Shown here: positions 45,246 through 54,822 of the stretch, one piece after another
Layout: each line of letters begins with the position of its first letter
Position numbering within the stretch: the stretch's first letter is position 1
From: an uncultured Chitinophagaceae bacterium
GTDB taxonomy: Bacteria; Bacteroidota; Bacteroidia; Chitinophagales; Chitinophagaceae
Length of the DNA: 64,000 nucleotides
Assembly (NCBI GenBank): GCA_937981995.1
Contig: CALJNC010000009.1
Location: forward strand, 1 to 64,000
Direction: 5' to 3'
Made by a program: the position numbers and the translations under genes
The notes under the pieces: generated by a model
Database searches by the model: none
Seen by the model: the letters and a program-made list of their open reading frames with translations, nothing else
Told to the model about the DNA's origin: nothing

Positions 45246-45262
45246 ACACACACACACACACA
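45246..45262. repeat. (AC)8 dinucleotide repeat
   Basis: 17 bases of strictly alternating A and C, 34 bp upstream of the small secreted gene on the minus strand, within its probable promoter/leader. Confidence 0.9.
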
Positions 45263-45345
45263 ATTCTCCAAAATTTTAACATTCCAAGTTTTCGATTTTA
45301 ACTTTTCCAAACCACCCTTTTGTGCGACATTTATGGTCCCCTAGT

Positions 45346-48195
45346 ATGAAAAAACTATTCTACCTATTAATTCTTCTCTCAAGTGGAAGCACTTCATACG
45401 CTCAGGCACTATCAATCCAAGGAGCACTATACGACTCACTAATTTCAAAACCGATCCCCTTTGGTAGCATTGCACTTTTAAAAAGCGACTCCAGCTTAGT
45501 AACTAGCAAGCGAAGTTCATCAAAAGGTCAATTCAGTTTCACGGGATTAGAAAATGATAATTACATTCTACTAGTTGAGCACCCGAAGTACGTAACCCAT
45601 ACGCGAAACCTTCAGCTTACCACAAATCAAACACTTAAAAAAGTATTTCTATTTCAGAAAAAGCAACTACTAAAAAAGGTGGTTATCAAAGACAAAAAAG
45701 CCATAATAATAAAAGGCGACACCGTTTCATTCGCTGCTGACAGCTTTGCAACAAGAGATGGCGATGTAGTAGAAGATTTACTAAAACTTCTACCCGGCAT
45801 GCAAGTTGACGAAAGCGGTAACATCACAAGCCAAGGAAAAAAGGTAGAAAAAGTATTGGTAAATGGGGAAGAATTTTTTGGCACTGACCCAACCATTGCC
45901 ACACAAAACTTACCCAGTAAGGCCGTAGAAAAAGTGGAGGTATATGATGCAAAAGATGCGCAAGAACAGTTTACAGGTTTTAGTACAGAAAAAGATACCA
46001 AGGTTATCAACCTGAAATTAAAAAAAGAAATGAGCAAAGGCTTCTTTGGCAAAGCAGCTTCAGCAGCAGGGCCTAACGACCGATGGAAACAAAGTATCAT
46101 GCTCAATAAATTTAATGATAAAGAGCAGTTAGGCGGTTATTACTTATCCAACAGCAATGGCATGGCTAATATGGGCTGGCAAGATGGCAATGATTATGGA
46201 GCAGCTGCCACAGGTGGAAATAGTTTTTCTTGGAATCCCTTCGGAAGCAGTGCCCAAAACGGCATCACAAAATCTTGGAAAACGGGAGGACGCTATATCA
46301 ATAAATATGAAAAAAATAACCAAGAGCTAAACGTAAGCTATGGCAATGCTCGTTTTAAAAGAGAACGCAGCTCCAGAAGCTATACTGAAAATCTATTGCC
46401 TGAGAATACGTTTTATAAATCGGATACAAATCAAAGCATTCGCTTTAATATGAAACATGCATTGAATGCACGATACAAAACCGATATAGATTCTTTTCTA
46501 AGGTTAGATTATAGCATCCGCACCTCAGTGGATAAATCAAATAATTTTTCTTCGGCATCCTACTATAACAAAAATGAAAACGACTCTTTAATTAGTTTTA
46601 ATAATAGAAATGCAGAAACTGAAGGAATAAATACAAACGTTAGTAACAACCTTAATTTAAACCGCAAATTTCGCAAAAAAGGTCGCACCCTTTCTCTACG
46701 AGCCACGCACTCATTTCAGTCGAACAATTCAGATCGATTTACGCAAAGCAACAATGCCTTGAATTTGTTAAACGATGCTGAGAATATAGCCTTAGATCAA
46801 AAAAGAAAAGTAAAGAATCGAACACGATCGATTGGAACAAATTTAGTTTTTACTGAACCATTAAGTAAAAAGCTTAGATTAAAACTTAGTTATGAATTTG
46901 ATGACGATAAAAATAGCAACCAAAGTATCACATCAGACACCGCTGGTTATAGCGATGGCACCTACAGTAATCAAATAGATGACCTAAGTAATATTTTTAC
47001 CTCACGCCAAATTTCGCATACTCCTGGATTTGTACTGCGCTATGAAAGTAAGAAATGGAAATACACCCTAGGTTCCGATATTAATGTTAGCCAGTTTGAG
47101 CAATTCGACTTTATAAGATCAAATGATTTTAGCTACCGTCAAACGAACTATATTCCTAGGGCATGGTTACAATATAAGTTTTCAAAATATCAAAAAATAT
47201 CTATGGGTTATAGAGGCTATACTACAACCCCACGACCAAACCAGCTACAACCATTTCAGGATAATACAAACCCCTTAAGTGTGATTGTGGGAAACCCAAA
47301 TTTAAAAATGGGTTATAACCAAAACCTATCCATAAACTATCATAGCCGCTCTAGATTAGATGGAAACTATTTTAACATCTCTACGAATTTTGGGAACAGA
47401 ATAAATAGAATTGGAACCAATCGAATATTTGATGAGACTGGCCGCACCACAACAACTTACATTAATCTGCCCAATAGTTACAATGCAAACTTATGGTCCT
47501 ATCTAAGAAAAAAAGTAAAGGGCTCTTGGTACCTAGGCTTGCGAGTTAATGGTAACTATGACCACACGCCTAATAAGATTAATAATATAGATGGGCTGAA
47601 TGAAAATATTTCAGGCCGAATAAACCCTAGTCTTACTTATAACAATAGAGATTTACTCTATTTTAAGTTGAGTCTTTCAACTGCAGTAACCCGAAATCAA
47701 AACAAAGGAAACCTTGAAAGAACGGTTAGTTATATAAGCTACTCTCCTTCCTTTACATTAAACTTATACCTCCCACAATTTGTTTCAATCAATAATAATA
47801 TAGAATATAACTACCAACCTGCCGTAGCTCCTTTTAATACTCCTTTTACCAGAGCATTAATGACATCTTCTATATCCAAACAATTATTACCCAAGAAAAA
47901 CCTAGCGCTCAAGTTTGAAATCTTTGATGTATTTAATCAAAACAAAGGTTACACTAGAAGAAACGATATAAACTACAACACTGAGCAATTTTACCTAACC
48001 CTTGGACGCTATTGGATGATAGGCGCAACATGGAATTTCTTCTCAGGCCCTATGGCAACAAAAAGACAAGGAGCTAAAGAAAAAGGACTTTCAGGAAAAG
48101 CCTGGCTTAGCAAAAAGAAAAGAGCAAAAGTTAAAGACAAGAAAAGCTCCACACCATCTGGCGGCGGTGAGCAAATAATAATTATTGGCGGTTAG
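45346..48195 (+). CDS. TonB-receptor-like outer-membrane barrel protein
   Basis: 949 aa from ATG 45346 (signal peptide MKKLFYLLILLSSGSTSYAQ; a GTG 24 bases earlier adds only a poor start). Residues about 22-110: carboxypeptidase-regulatory-like domain (IQGALYDSLISKPIPFGSIALL). About 115-220: plug-like segment (VVEDLLKLLPGMQVDESGNI, GKKVEKVLVNGEEFFGTDP, AVEKVEVYDAKDAQEQ). The rest is a large Asn/Tyr-rich beta barrel of the OMP_b-brl_3 type. Likely an outer-membrane transporter; substrate unknown and no SusD partner adjacent. Confidence 0.87.
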   Translation: MKKLFYLLILLSSGSTSYAQALSIQGALYDSLISKPIPFGSIALLKSDSSLVTSKRSSSKGQFSFTGLENDNYILLVEHPKYVTHTRNLQLTTNQTLKKVFLFQKKQLLKKVVIKDKKAIIIKGDTVSFAADSFATRDGDVVEDLLKLLPGMQVDESGNITSQGKKVEKVLVNGEEFFGTDPTIATQNLPSKAVEKVEVYDAKDAQEQFTGFSTEKDTKVINLKLKKEMSKGFFGKAASAAGPNDRWKQSIMLNKFNDKEQLGGYYLSNSNGMANMGWQDGNDYGAAATGGNSFSWNPFGSSAQNGITKSWKTGGRYINKYEKNNQELNVSYGNARFKRERSSRSYTENLLPENTFYKSDTNQSIRFNMKHALNARYKTDIDSFLRLDYSIRTSVDKSNNFSSASYYNKNENDSLISFNNRNAETEGINTNVSNNLNLNRKFRKKGRTLSLRATHSFQSNNSDRFTQSNNALNLLNDAENIALDQKRKVKNRTRSIGTNLVFTEPLSKKLRLKLSYEFDDDKNSNQSITSDTAGYSDGTYSNQIDDLSNIFTSRQISHTPGFVLRYESKKWKYTLGSDINVSQFEQFDFIRSNDFSYRQTNYIPRAWLQYKFSKYQKISMGYRGYTTTPRPNQLQPFQDNTNPLSVIVGNPNLKMGYNQNLSINYHSRSRLDGNYFNISTNFGNRINRIGTNRIFDETGRTTTTYINLPNSYNANLWSYLRKKVKGSWYLGLRVNGNYDHTPNKINNIDGLNENISGRINPSLTYNNRDLLYFKLSLSTAVTRNQNKGNLERTVSYISYSPSFTLNLYLPQFVSINNNIEYNYQPAVAPFNTPFTRALMTSSISKQLLPKKNLALKFEIFDVFNQNKGYTRRNDINYNTEQFYLTLGRYWMIGATWNFFSGPMATKRQGAKEKGLSGKAWLSKKKRAKVKDKKSSTPSGGGEQIIIIGG

Positions 48196-48823
48196 TTAAG
48201 TGAGAAATAAATACGTCTCGAGTAAGCATTTCTGCACCCAAGCTTTCTAAATGTTCTGAGTGCACTTGACAATCTATCAAATGATACTTTTCCTTTTCTA
48301 AATGCTGCACCCATTTAATAAAACCAAATTTGGAGGCATTGGTTTCAAGCGAGAACATACTTTCGCCACAAAAAACAGTACCCAAATCTATTCCATACAA
48401 TCCCCCTACAAGATTATCACCGTTCCAAACTTCTACGGATTTTGCATAACCTAAGGTATGCAATTCAATATAGGCAGCTTTCATTTCATTAGTTATCCAA
48501 GTACCTTCTTGACCTTTCCTTTTTGACTGGGAGCAATTACTTATTACTTCCTCAAAATGCTGATTAAAAGTTACTGTAAACGCCTCATTGCGCAAAAGCT
48601 TTTTCATGCTTTTAGATACTTTAAGTTTGTTAGGAAATAAAACAAATCTTGGATTAGGACTCCACCAGAGAATTGGCTCGCCCGCACTATACCAAGGAAA
48701 AATTCCTGAGCGGTATGCAAGCATAAGGCGATCAACACTTAAGTCGCCACCTATTGCTAACAGTCCGTCTTCGTTGGAACTGGCAACGCTTGGAAATATT
48801 ATTTTTTGAGTTAAAAAATTCAC
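48182..48823 (-). CDS. aat: Leucyl/phenylalanyl-tRNA-protein transferase
   Basis: 213 aa. Adds Leu or Phe to proteins with N-terminal Arg or Lys, marking them for ClpS/ClpAP. Signatures: LLAIGGDLSVDRLMLAYRSGIFPWYS, ILWWSPNPRFVLFP, GTWITNEMKAAYIELHTLGYAKSVEVW, VFCGESMFS. Overlaps the convergent barrel-protein gene by 14 nt. Confidence 0.95.
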   Translation of the reverse strand: MNFLTQKIIFPSVASSNEDGLLAIGGDLSVDRLMLAYRSGIFPWYSAGEPILWWSPNPRFVLFPNKLKVSKSMKKLLRNEAFTVTFNQHFEEVISNCSQSKRKGQEGTWITNEMKAAYIELHTLGYAKSVEVWNGDNLVGGLYGIDLGTVFCGESMFSLETNASKFGFIKWVQHLEKEKYHLIDCQVHSEHLESLGAEMLTRDVFISHLTNRQ

Positions 48824-48904
48824 TGCTTTTACTAAAGACTGCTTCGTTCCTCGCAGAACGCAAACATGATTAGTTATTTACTATTAAGAACTAAAAATTT
48901 AAAA

Positions 48905-51529
48905 CTAAGCACTAGCCAACTCTTCTTCTTTATACTTCAAAATTTGCTCTAATGCATCAGGAATCACATCGCTGGATATAACTATAAAATCATCTTTTAC
49001 AGCAAGTTCCTTAATGGCAAATTCTACCGCTTTATACTCTTCGGGTATCATATGAATTTTAATATCAGGGTTTGATTTAGCGATACCTGTTTTGAGTAAA
49101 TCCATAATTTCATCAGCCGTCTTACCACGCAAATTTTTGTCCTGACGAATAATTATTTCATCAAACATCTCACCAGCAACTTCGCCAAGCTCCATGGTAT
49201 CCTCATCTCTGCGATCTCCTACTCCTGCTATAATTCCTATTTTTTTATTCGCCTCTGTTTTTTCTAAAAAGCCTTTGATTGCTCGCATACCATGCGCATT
49301 ATGCGCATAATCGCACATCACTTTAAAGTCTTTAAACTCAAAAATATTCATACGACCCGGTGTTGTATCTGCGCCTGGCTCAAAACTTTTTAGTGCCGCT
49401 CGTATTTCAGTTGCTTTTATACCATTTGTATAGGCAGCCAAGGTTGCGCCCATTACATTTTGAATATTAAACTCTGCCCGACCGCCAAAAGTAATTGGAA
49501 TATTTTTCGCTTCTGCTACTCTTACTTTCCAACCTCCTTTTAAGAGTGTCACATAACCATTTTCATACACACAGGCCAATCCGTTTTTCTTTGCATGGTC
49601 TTTAATTCGATTCGAATTTTCATCCATAGAAAATAAAGCGATCTCCCCTGTGCTTCCTTTTCGCATGCCATATACTAAATCATCATCTGCATTAAGCACA
49701 GAGTAACCACCGGGTAAAACCACTTTAGTTACCACAGCCTTTACATGTGCTAAACGTTCTATAGTATCAATACCACCAATGCCCAAATGATCGCCGCCTA
49801 CATTGGTAACAACTGCCGTATTGCACTTATGAAAACCAAGACCCGCTCTAAGTAAACCACCTCTTGCACATTCTAATACAGCAAAATCTACCGTAGGATC
49901 TTTTAATACAAACTCTGCCGAAACAGGCCCTGTACAATCACCTTGCATCATTAATTCATCTCCTATATATACACCGTCAGTTGTGGTATAACCCACATTA
50001 TAACCAGCTGATTTTACTATATGCGATATTAAACGTGAGCTTGTAGTTTTTCCATTCGTACCAGAAATAGCAATGATAGGAATTCGATCTCCTTGCTGTC
50101 TATTAGGGAATAGCATATCAATTACTGGCTCGGCCACGTTCCGTGGCAAACCATGTGTTGGTTCTAAATGCATTCTAAATCCGGGAGCAGCATTTACTTC
50201 TAAAATTGCACCGCCCGTTTCTTTCATTGGTTTAAAAAGCGAAGGCGCCATAATATCAATACCACAAATATCTAAACCAATAATACGCGCTACACGCTCA
50301 CACATAGTAATAATTGAAGGATGTACTTGATCTGTAATATCCTCCGCCGTTCCTCCTGTACTTAAATTAGCGGTTGGTTTTAATAAAACCTCATTCCCTT
50401 TTTCAGGAATGCTATCAATTGTCAAGTCTTGATCCTTTAAAAAGTTTACAGTTTGGTCATTTATTGTAATAGCAGTCAAAACTTTTTCATGTCCAAAACC
50501 TCTTCTTGGATCTTCGTTTACTTTATCTATCAAATCCTTAATAGTACTTTTCCCATCACCCACAACACAAGCAGGTTTGCGCACTGCGGCTGCATCAAAC
50601 TTATAATTAATCACTAATACCCTGTGATCAAAACCAGTAATAAACTTCTCTACTATCACTCTACGAGAATGCTCTTTAGCAATGCGCAAAGCCTCGATTG
50701 CATCTTCTAAATTTTTCACATTCGTAGTAATTCCTTTGCCATGATTTCCGGCTATTGGCTTCAGAGCCAATGGATATCCTAAACGCTCAATCGCATCTTC
50801 CAAATCTTCTTGATCTCTAATGATTCTTCCCTTTGGAACGGGTATCTCTGCAGCTTCTAAAAGCTCCTTTGTATCTTCCTTATCACAAGCAATTTCTACC
50901 GCTATGCTACCTGTTGTACTAGCAATCGTTGCTTGTATTCTTTTTTGGTTTATACCATAACCCAATTGAACTAATGAACGATTATTTAATCGGATCCAAG
51001 GTATTTTTCTTTTTTCAGCTTCTGCTACTAAAGAACCAGTACTTGGCCCTAAACGGTCTTCTTCTCTAATCTCTCGTAAATTCTGAACATGTTTTTCAAG
51101 TTCAATATCATTTCCTTCAATTAAATTTTCAGCAATACGCACAGCGGCTTTTGCAGCATAACGTCCCGCTCTTTTTTCGTAATAAGAAAAAACTACATTG
51201 TACACTCCACGTTCGCTCATTTCTCGAGTACGTCCGAAACCGCATTCCATTCCCGCTAAAGTTTGAATCTCTAAGGCAATATGCTCTATCACATGCCCCA
51301 TCCATGTACCGCGCTTTACCCGTACAAAAAAACCACCAGGCTCTCCAACTGAACACCTATGCGGATACATGCTCGGAATTTGTTCCGTAATACGCTCATA
51401 AAATCCTGGAATTTTATCAGTTGGTTTTTCTTCCAACTCCTGCAAATCCAAAACCATTACTATTAATTTATGACGATTGGCGCTCCAATAATTTGGTCCG
51501 TTTAATGCTCGTATACTTCTTATCTCCAT
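48905..51529 (-). CDS. cphA: Cyanophycin synthetase
   Basis: 874 aa, full length for CphA1. Builds cyanophycin (poly-Asp backbone with Arg side groups) from Asp, Arg and ATP in the cytoplasm. Residues 1-160: N-terminal domain (GERGVYNVVFSYYEKRAG). About 215-470: ATP-grasp domain (YPLALKPIAGNHGKGIT, VIVEKFITGFDHRVLVI, GGAILEVNAAPGFRMH). About 485-874: Mur-ligase-like domain with P-loop ISGTNGKTTSSR near 490, ARGGLLRAGLGF, and DYAHNAHGMRAI. All catalytic blocks are intact. Divergent from the isoaspartyl peptidase gene 96 bp away. Confidence 0.95.
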   Translation of the reverse strand: MEIRSIRALNGPNYWSANRHKLIVMVLDLQELEEKPTDKIPGFYERITEQIPSMYPHRCSVGEPGGFFVRVKRGTWMGHVIEHIALEIQTLAGMECGFGRTREMSERGVYNVVFSYYEKRAGRYAAKAAVRIAENLIEGNDIELEKHVQNLREIREEDRLGPSTGSLVAEAEKRKIPWIRLNNRSLVQLGYGINQKRIQATIASTTGSIAVEIACDKEDTKELLEAAEIPVPKGRIIRDQEDLEDAIERLGYPLALKPIAGNHGKGITTNVKNLEDAIEALRIAKEHSRRVIVEKFITGFDHRVLVINYKFDAAAVRKPACVVGDGKSTIKDLIDKVNEDPRRGFGHEKVLTAITINDQTVNFLKDQDLTIDSIPEKGNEVLLKPTANLSTGGTAEDITDQVHPSIITMCERVARIIGLDICGIDIMAPSLFKPMKETGGAILEVNAAPGFRMHLEPTHGLPRNVAEPVIDMLFPNRQQGDRIPIIAISGTNGKTTSSRLISHIVKSAGYNVGYTTTDGVYIGDELMMQGDCTGPVSAEFVLKDPTVDFAVLECARGGLLRAGLGFHKCNTAVVTNVGGDHLGIGGIDTIERLAHVKAVVTKVVLPGGYSVLNADDDLVYGMRKGSTGEIALFSMDENSNRIKDHAKKNGLACVYENGYVTLLKGGWKVRVAEAKNIPITFGGRAEFNIQNVMGATLAAYTNGIKATEIRAALKSFEPGADTTPGRMNIFEFKDFKVMCDYAHNAHGMRAIKGFLEKTEANKKIGIIAGVGDRRDEDTMELGEVAGEMFDEIIIRQDKNLRGKTADEIMDLLKTGIAKSNPDIKIHMIPEEYKAVEFAIKELAVKDDFIVISSDVIPDALEQILKYKEEELASA

Positions 51530-51625
51530 AGCTCAGTCTTTGAACTTCTAAATTTAAACAAAAGCTTACTTAATTACGAATGATTCAATTATGAATTACG
51601 AATAGCTTTAACTTACTTTCGTAAA

Positions 51626-52555
51626 ATGTTTAGTATTGCATTGCATGGTGGCGCTGGCGTTATAGAGCCCAACATGCTTACTCCAGAAAAAGAAACCGCT
51701 TACAAAAACGCTTTGAACGAAGCGCTTCAAATAGGTAAATCAATACTTGCCAATGGTGGAGATAGCTTAGAGGCGGTTACCAAAACCGTAATGAGTTTAG
51801 AAGACTGTCCATTATTTAATGCAGGCAAAGGAGCAGTTTTTAATAGCTTGGGCAAACATGAAATGGACGCATCTCTAATGCGTGGAGACAATTTAGAAGC
51901 AGGAGCCGTTGGTGCTATTAAAGGTGTAAAAAATCCAATTTTACTTTGTAAAAATATTTTAGAACAAAGCGAACATGTATATTTATCTGGAAGCGGTGCT
52001 TTAGAATTTGCAAAACAAGTAAACGCAGAATTAAAAGAAGACGATTACTTTTTTGACCAATTTAGATACGATCAATTTTTACAAGCCCAAAAAGCGGGAA
52101 CGGTTCAAATGGACCATGCAAAAAATCCCTTGAATGAAAAAAAGTTTGGTACCGTGGGAGCTGTTGCTCTTGACGCTTATGGCAATTTGGCAGCCGCAAC
52201 CTCTACAGGTGGCATGACCAATAAAAAATATGGACGCGTTGGTGATACTCCAATTATTGGTTCCGGTACCTATGCAAATAATAATACTTGTGCGATTTCA
52301 GCAACAGGTCATGGGGAGTATTTTATCAGAGCAGTTGTGGCACATGATATTTCTTGCCTAATGGAATATAAAGGCCTTAGCTTAAAAGAAGCATGTGACG
52401 AAGTGGTAAAAAACAAATTAGTAAAACTAGAAGGCGAAGGCGGTGTAATTGCCATTGACGCTCAAGGTAATATTGAATTATGTTTTAACTCAAGCGGGAT
52501 GTATCGCGCCAGCGCGAATAGCGCCGGCGTCGAACTGGTTGCTATATATAGTTGA
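51626..52555 (+). CDS. iaaA: Isoaspartyl peptidase / plant-type L-asparaginase
   Basis: 309-aa Ntn-hydrolase proenzyme. It would cleave itself before T176 (KKFGTVGAVALD), making that Thr the nucleophile; GGMTNKKYGRVGDTPIIGSGTYA and TGHGEYFIRAVVAH hold substrate residues. Hydrolyses beta-Asp dipeptides; next to cphA and cphB the natural substrate is likely beta-Asp-Arg from cyanophycin. No signal peptide. A TACTTTCG promoter-like box ends four bases before the ATG. Confidence 0.92.
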   Translation: MFSIALHGGAGVIEPNMLTPEKETAYKNALNEALQIGKSILANGGDSLEAVTKTVMSLEDCPLFNAGKGAVFNSLGKHEMDASLMRGDNLEAGAVGAIKGVKNPILLCKNILEQSEHVYLSGSGALEFAKQVNAELKEDDYFFDQFRYDQFLQAQKAGTVQMDHAKNPLNEKKFGTVGAVALDAYGNLAAATSTGGMTNKKYGRVGDTPIIGSGTYANNNTCAISATGHGEYFIRAVVAHDISCLMEYKGLSLKEACDEVVKNKLVKLEGEGGVIAIDAQGNIELCFNSSGMYRASANSAGVELVAIYS

Positions 52556-52594
52556 TTTCGAGTTTGTAAATTACGAATTACGTTTTATAACTTT

Positions 52595-52969
52595 ATGGCC
52601 AACAGTATGAAAGAAGACAATATTATTCAATAGAAAAGTTATGAACTTACTTTGGAAATAATTAAGGTTTTTAAAGAACTAAAAAACCAAAGAGAGTTCA
52701 TTTTATCCAAACAGGTATTACGAAGTGGCACCGCAATAGGTGCGCTAGTGGAAGAAGCTATTGGTGCGGAAAGTAAAAAAGATTTTATACATAAAATGTC
52801 CATAGCTTATAAAGAAGCTCGATAAACCAAATACTGGTTGCGCCTCTTAAAGGATAGCGAGTTACTTTCAAAAAGCAAAACTGAAAAACTCCTCACTAAA
52901 AATGAGGAGCTACTTAGAATAATTGGTAAAATTCAAATCTCAAGTAAGAAGGCTTTAAACAAGAAATAG
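52595..52969 (+). pseudogene. Four-helix-bundle (23S rRNA intervening-sequence) protein with two in-frame stops
   Basis: One frame of 124 codons with TAG at codon 13 (52631) and TAA at codon 77 (52823). The reading KSYELTLEIIKVFKELKNQ, SKQVLRSGTAIGALVEEA, FIHKMSIAYKEAR-stop-TKYWLRLL is unmistakable for the four-helix-bundle family; normal members have EARET at the second stop, so GAA became TAA. The intergenic A/T-rich words on both sides (AATTACGAATTACG-like) are common spacers here. Not translated as a full protein. Confidence 0.82.
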
Positions 52970-53011
52970 TCGAATTCGTAATTTGTAATTGACTAATTCG
53001 TAATTTACTAA

Positions 53012-53773
53012 TTAGTCTATTAGCAAAGGCGCTTTACCATTGGTAATAATCACCTTACCATTTGAAGAGTTACTTAGTTTTTCAAAGGCTTCAATGCTTC
53101 TAAGTTTGATAATTTCATCGGTTAAACCTTGGGATAAAATTTTCTGAGCATCTCGCTTACCCTTTGCTTCTATTAATCTTCTTTCGGCTTCCAATTTTTC
53201 CTGCTTCAATACAAATTCCATACGCATAGCATCTTGCTCAGCTTGTAATTTTTGCTCGATAGAACTACTTAGCCCAGGAGGCAATGAAATACTTTTCATC
53301 AGAACGGACTCAATGCTTATACCATTTCCATTAAGTAATTCTATCATTTTTACTTTGATAGATTCTTCAATATTGGCTCGCTTGCCGGAATGCATATCCT
53401 TAGCGTAATACTTAGCACATACATCTGATGCAGCTGATCTAAAAATACTCCCTATTAAAGGCTCGTAGTCTAAACCGTAATTGCTAATAATTTGACCAAT
53501 ACTATCACGCTCCAATCTATATAATATTGATATTAAAGACTTTACGCTTAGACCTTCTTTACTAGGAAGGTTCAAGTCTAATCGAAGATTTTGTGTTTGA
53601 GTACTAGCTTTGATAACCTTTGTGGTAAAGGGATTATAGGAAGTCATTCCTTGAGATAAAGAGGTATTTTTTAGCTTACCAAAGCGCTGCTTTATACCAA
53701 CCTCTCCAGGCCTAATAATCGTACATTGAGATAATAAAGGAATTAGAAATAATAAGGGAATTAGTTTTTTCAT
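53012..53773 (-). CDS. SPFH/prohibitin-domain lipoprotein
   Basis: 253 aa. Lipoprotein signal LFLIPLLSQC (Cys16), then SPFH domain: IIRPGEVGIKQRFGKLKN, LNLPSKEGLSVKSLISILYRL, GSIFRSAASDVCAKYYAKD, followed by a charged helical segment (QKLQAEQDAMRMEFVLKQEKLEAERRLIEAK) typical of prohibitin/HflC. A lipid anchor instead of a transmembrane helix is noteworthy. Possibly membrane-protein quality control; any link to the cyanophycin genes on each side is unproven. Confidence 0.82.
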   Translation of the reverse strand: MKKLIPLLFLIPLLSQCTIIRPGEVGIKQRFGKLKNTSLSQGMTSYNPFTTKVIKASTQTQNLRLDLNLPSKEGLSVKSLISILYRLERDSIGQIISNYGLDYEPLIGSIFRSAASDVCAKYYAKDMHSGKRANIEESIKVKMIELLNGNGISIESVLMKSISLPPGLSSSIEQKLQAEQDAMRMEFVLKQEKLEAERRLIEAKGKRDAQKILSQGLTDEIIKLRSIEAFEKLSNSSNGKVIITNGKAPLLID

Positions 53774-53846
53774 ATCATAAAATTTCCTTTTTGACTACGA
53801 AAGGTCATTAAGGGTTTAATAACAATTGAAAATTTATCAAAAAAAA

Positions 53847-53865
53847 TCCCAAGTCGTGCTTGGGA
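53847..53865 (-). terminator. Terminator of cphB
   Basis: TCCCAAG-TCGTG-CTTGGGA, seven base pairs, with a long T run on the minus strand, 22 nt after the cphB stop. Confidence 0.8.
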
Positions 53866-53886
53866 TAGAAAATTTAGATTCTTTAT

Positions 53887-54756
53887 TTAAACAAGTTCAT
53901 TTACTTCTGCTGAAAAAACTCTTTCTTTCAAGTCATACTTATTGCCACGCTCCATGATATGCACCTTGAGATTTTCCAATGAAATTGTACTCCCCTGACC
54001 AATATCAGCAATATTATTATGCCTTACATCAAAACCATCAATCAAAGTAACCGAACCAGAACCTATAATTTCAATTTCCTGACCTTGCTTTATTATAACT
54101 CCCGTATCCTCTCCTAAGCCTATTCCCATAGAGCCAGGATTTGTGCCAACAGCCTGAGCTAGTCTGGTAAAACGTCCACGTTTTATAAAATGAGAATCAA
54201 TTACCAACTTACGTATTAAGCCCCAACCTACCGTTAATTTTACCGCACCTTTTTTATGTGCTGTTGAAGCATTACCCTCTGCTATCATGGTAGAACTCAT
54301 AGCCATTGCACCAGCACTGGTACCAGCTATTACAAAACCTTCTTCCTCCCTATATCTTGTATGTATGATGTCTAGAAATTCTGAACCTCCATATATCGTA
54401 GTTAATCGCATTTGATTACCACCAGAAATCATTAAACCATCACAATTTTTGATCGCTTCTAATGTCTCGGCTGTATCTACTTCATCACGATTTCTTATTC
54501 TTAAATGTGTAACATTTGTACAATCTAATTTTTGAAAAGCATCTAAGTAGTTCTCTGCTACTTCATCAGGTATTTGAGATGCTGTAGTAATTAATATAAT
54601 AGTAGGATTCTCTTTCCCAATTTCATTTAAAACACTTTTTAGTATTCCTAAATCAAAAAAGTTCAAATGATCTTTTTTTATAGCGCCTTCTACTAAGTCG
54701 GTGCCTTTGTCTTCCGCCCCCCCAATTGGAATCAATGTTCCTTTCGGTAAATTCAT
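53887..54756 (-). CDS. cphB: Cyanophycinase
   Basis: 289-aa S51-family serine peptidase that splits cyanophycin into beta-Asp-Arg dipeptides. IPIGGAEDKGTD start, ISGGNQMRLTTIYGG (oxyanion/substrate region), nucleophile S148 in AGTSAGAMAMS, then IDSHFIKRGRFTRLAQAV, also a family signature. No signal peptide, so it acts on internal granules, unlike secreted CphE. Length is normal. Confidence 0.94.
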   Translation of the reverse strand: MNLPKGTLIPIGGAEDKGTDLVEGAIKKDHLNFFDLGILKSVLNEIGKENPTIILITTASQIPDEVAENYLDAFQKLDCTNVTHLRIRNRDEVDTAETLEAIKNCDGLMISGGNQMRLTTIYGGSEFLDIIHTRYREEEGFVIAGTSAGAMAMSSTMIAEGNASTAHKKGAVKLTVGWGLIRKLVIDSHFIKRGRFTRLAQAVGTNPGSMGIGLGEDTGVIIKQGQEIEIIGSGSVTLIDGFDVRHNNIADIGQGSTISLENLKVHIMERGNKYDLKERVFSAEVNELV

Positions 54757-54822
54757 AATTGTAAAATTAAGCTTATTTCAATGATACTAAATCATTAAAT
54801 TATAAGGATTTGTGGATAAAGG

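Noticed and set aside
45213..45263. N-terminal extension MCVCVCK of the small secreted protein
   Set aside because: It comes from reading through the AC repeat; the signal peptide starts at 45212.
45654..46106. Minus-strand ORF of 150 codons
   Set aside because: Shadow of the well-supported TonB-receptor-like gene.
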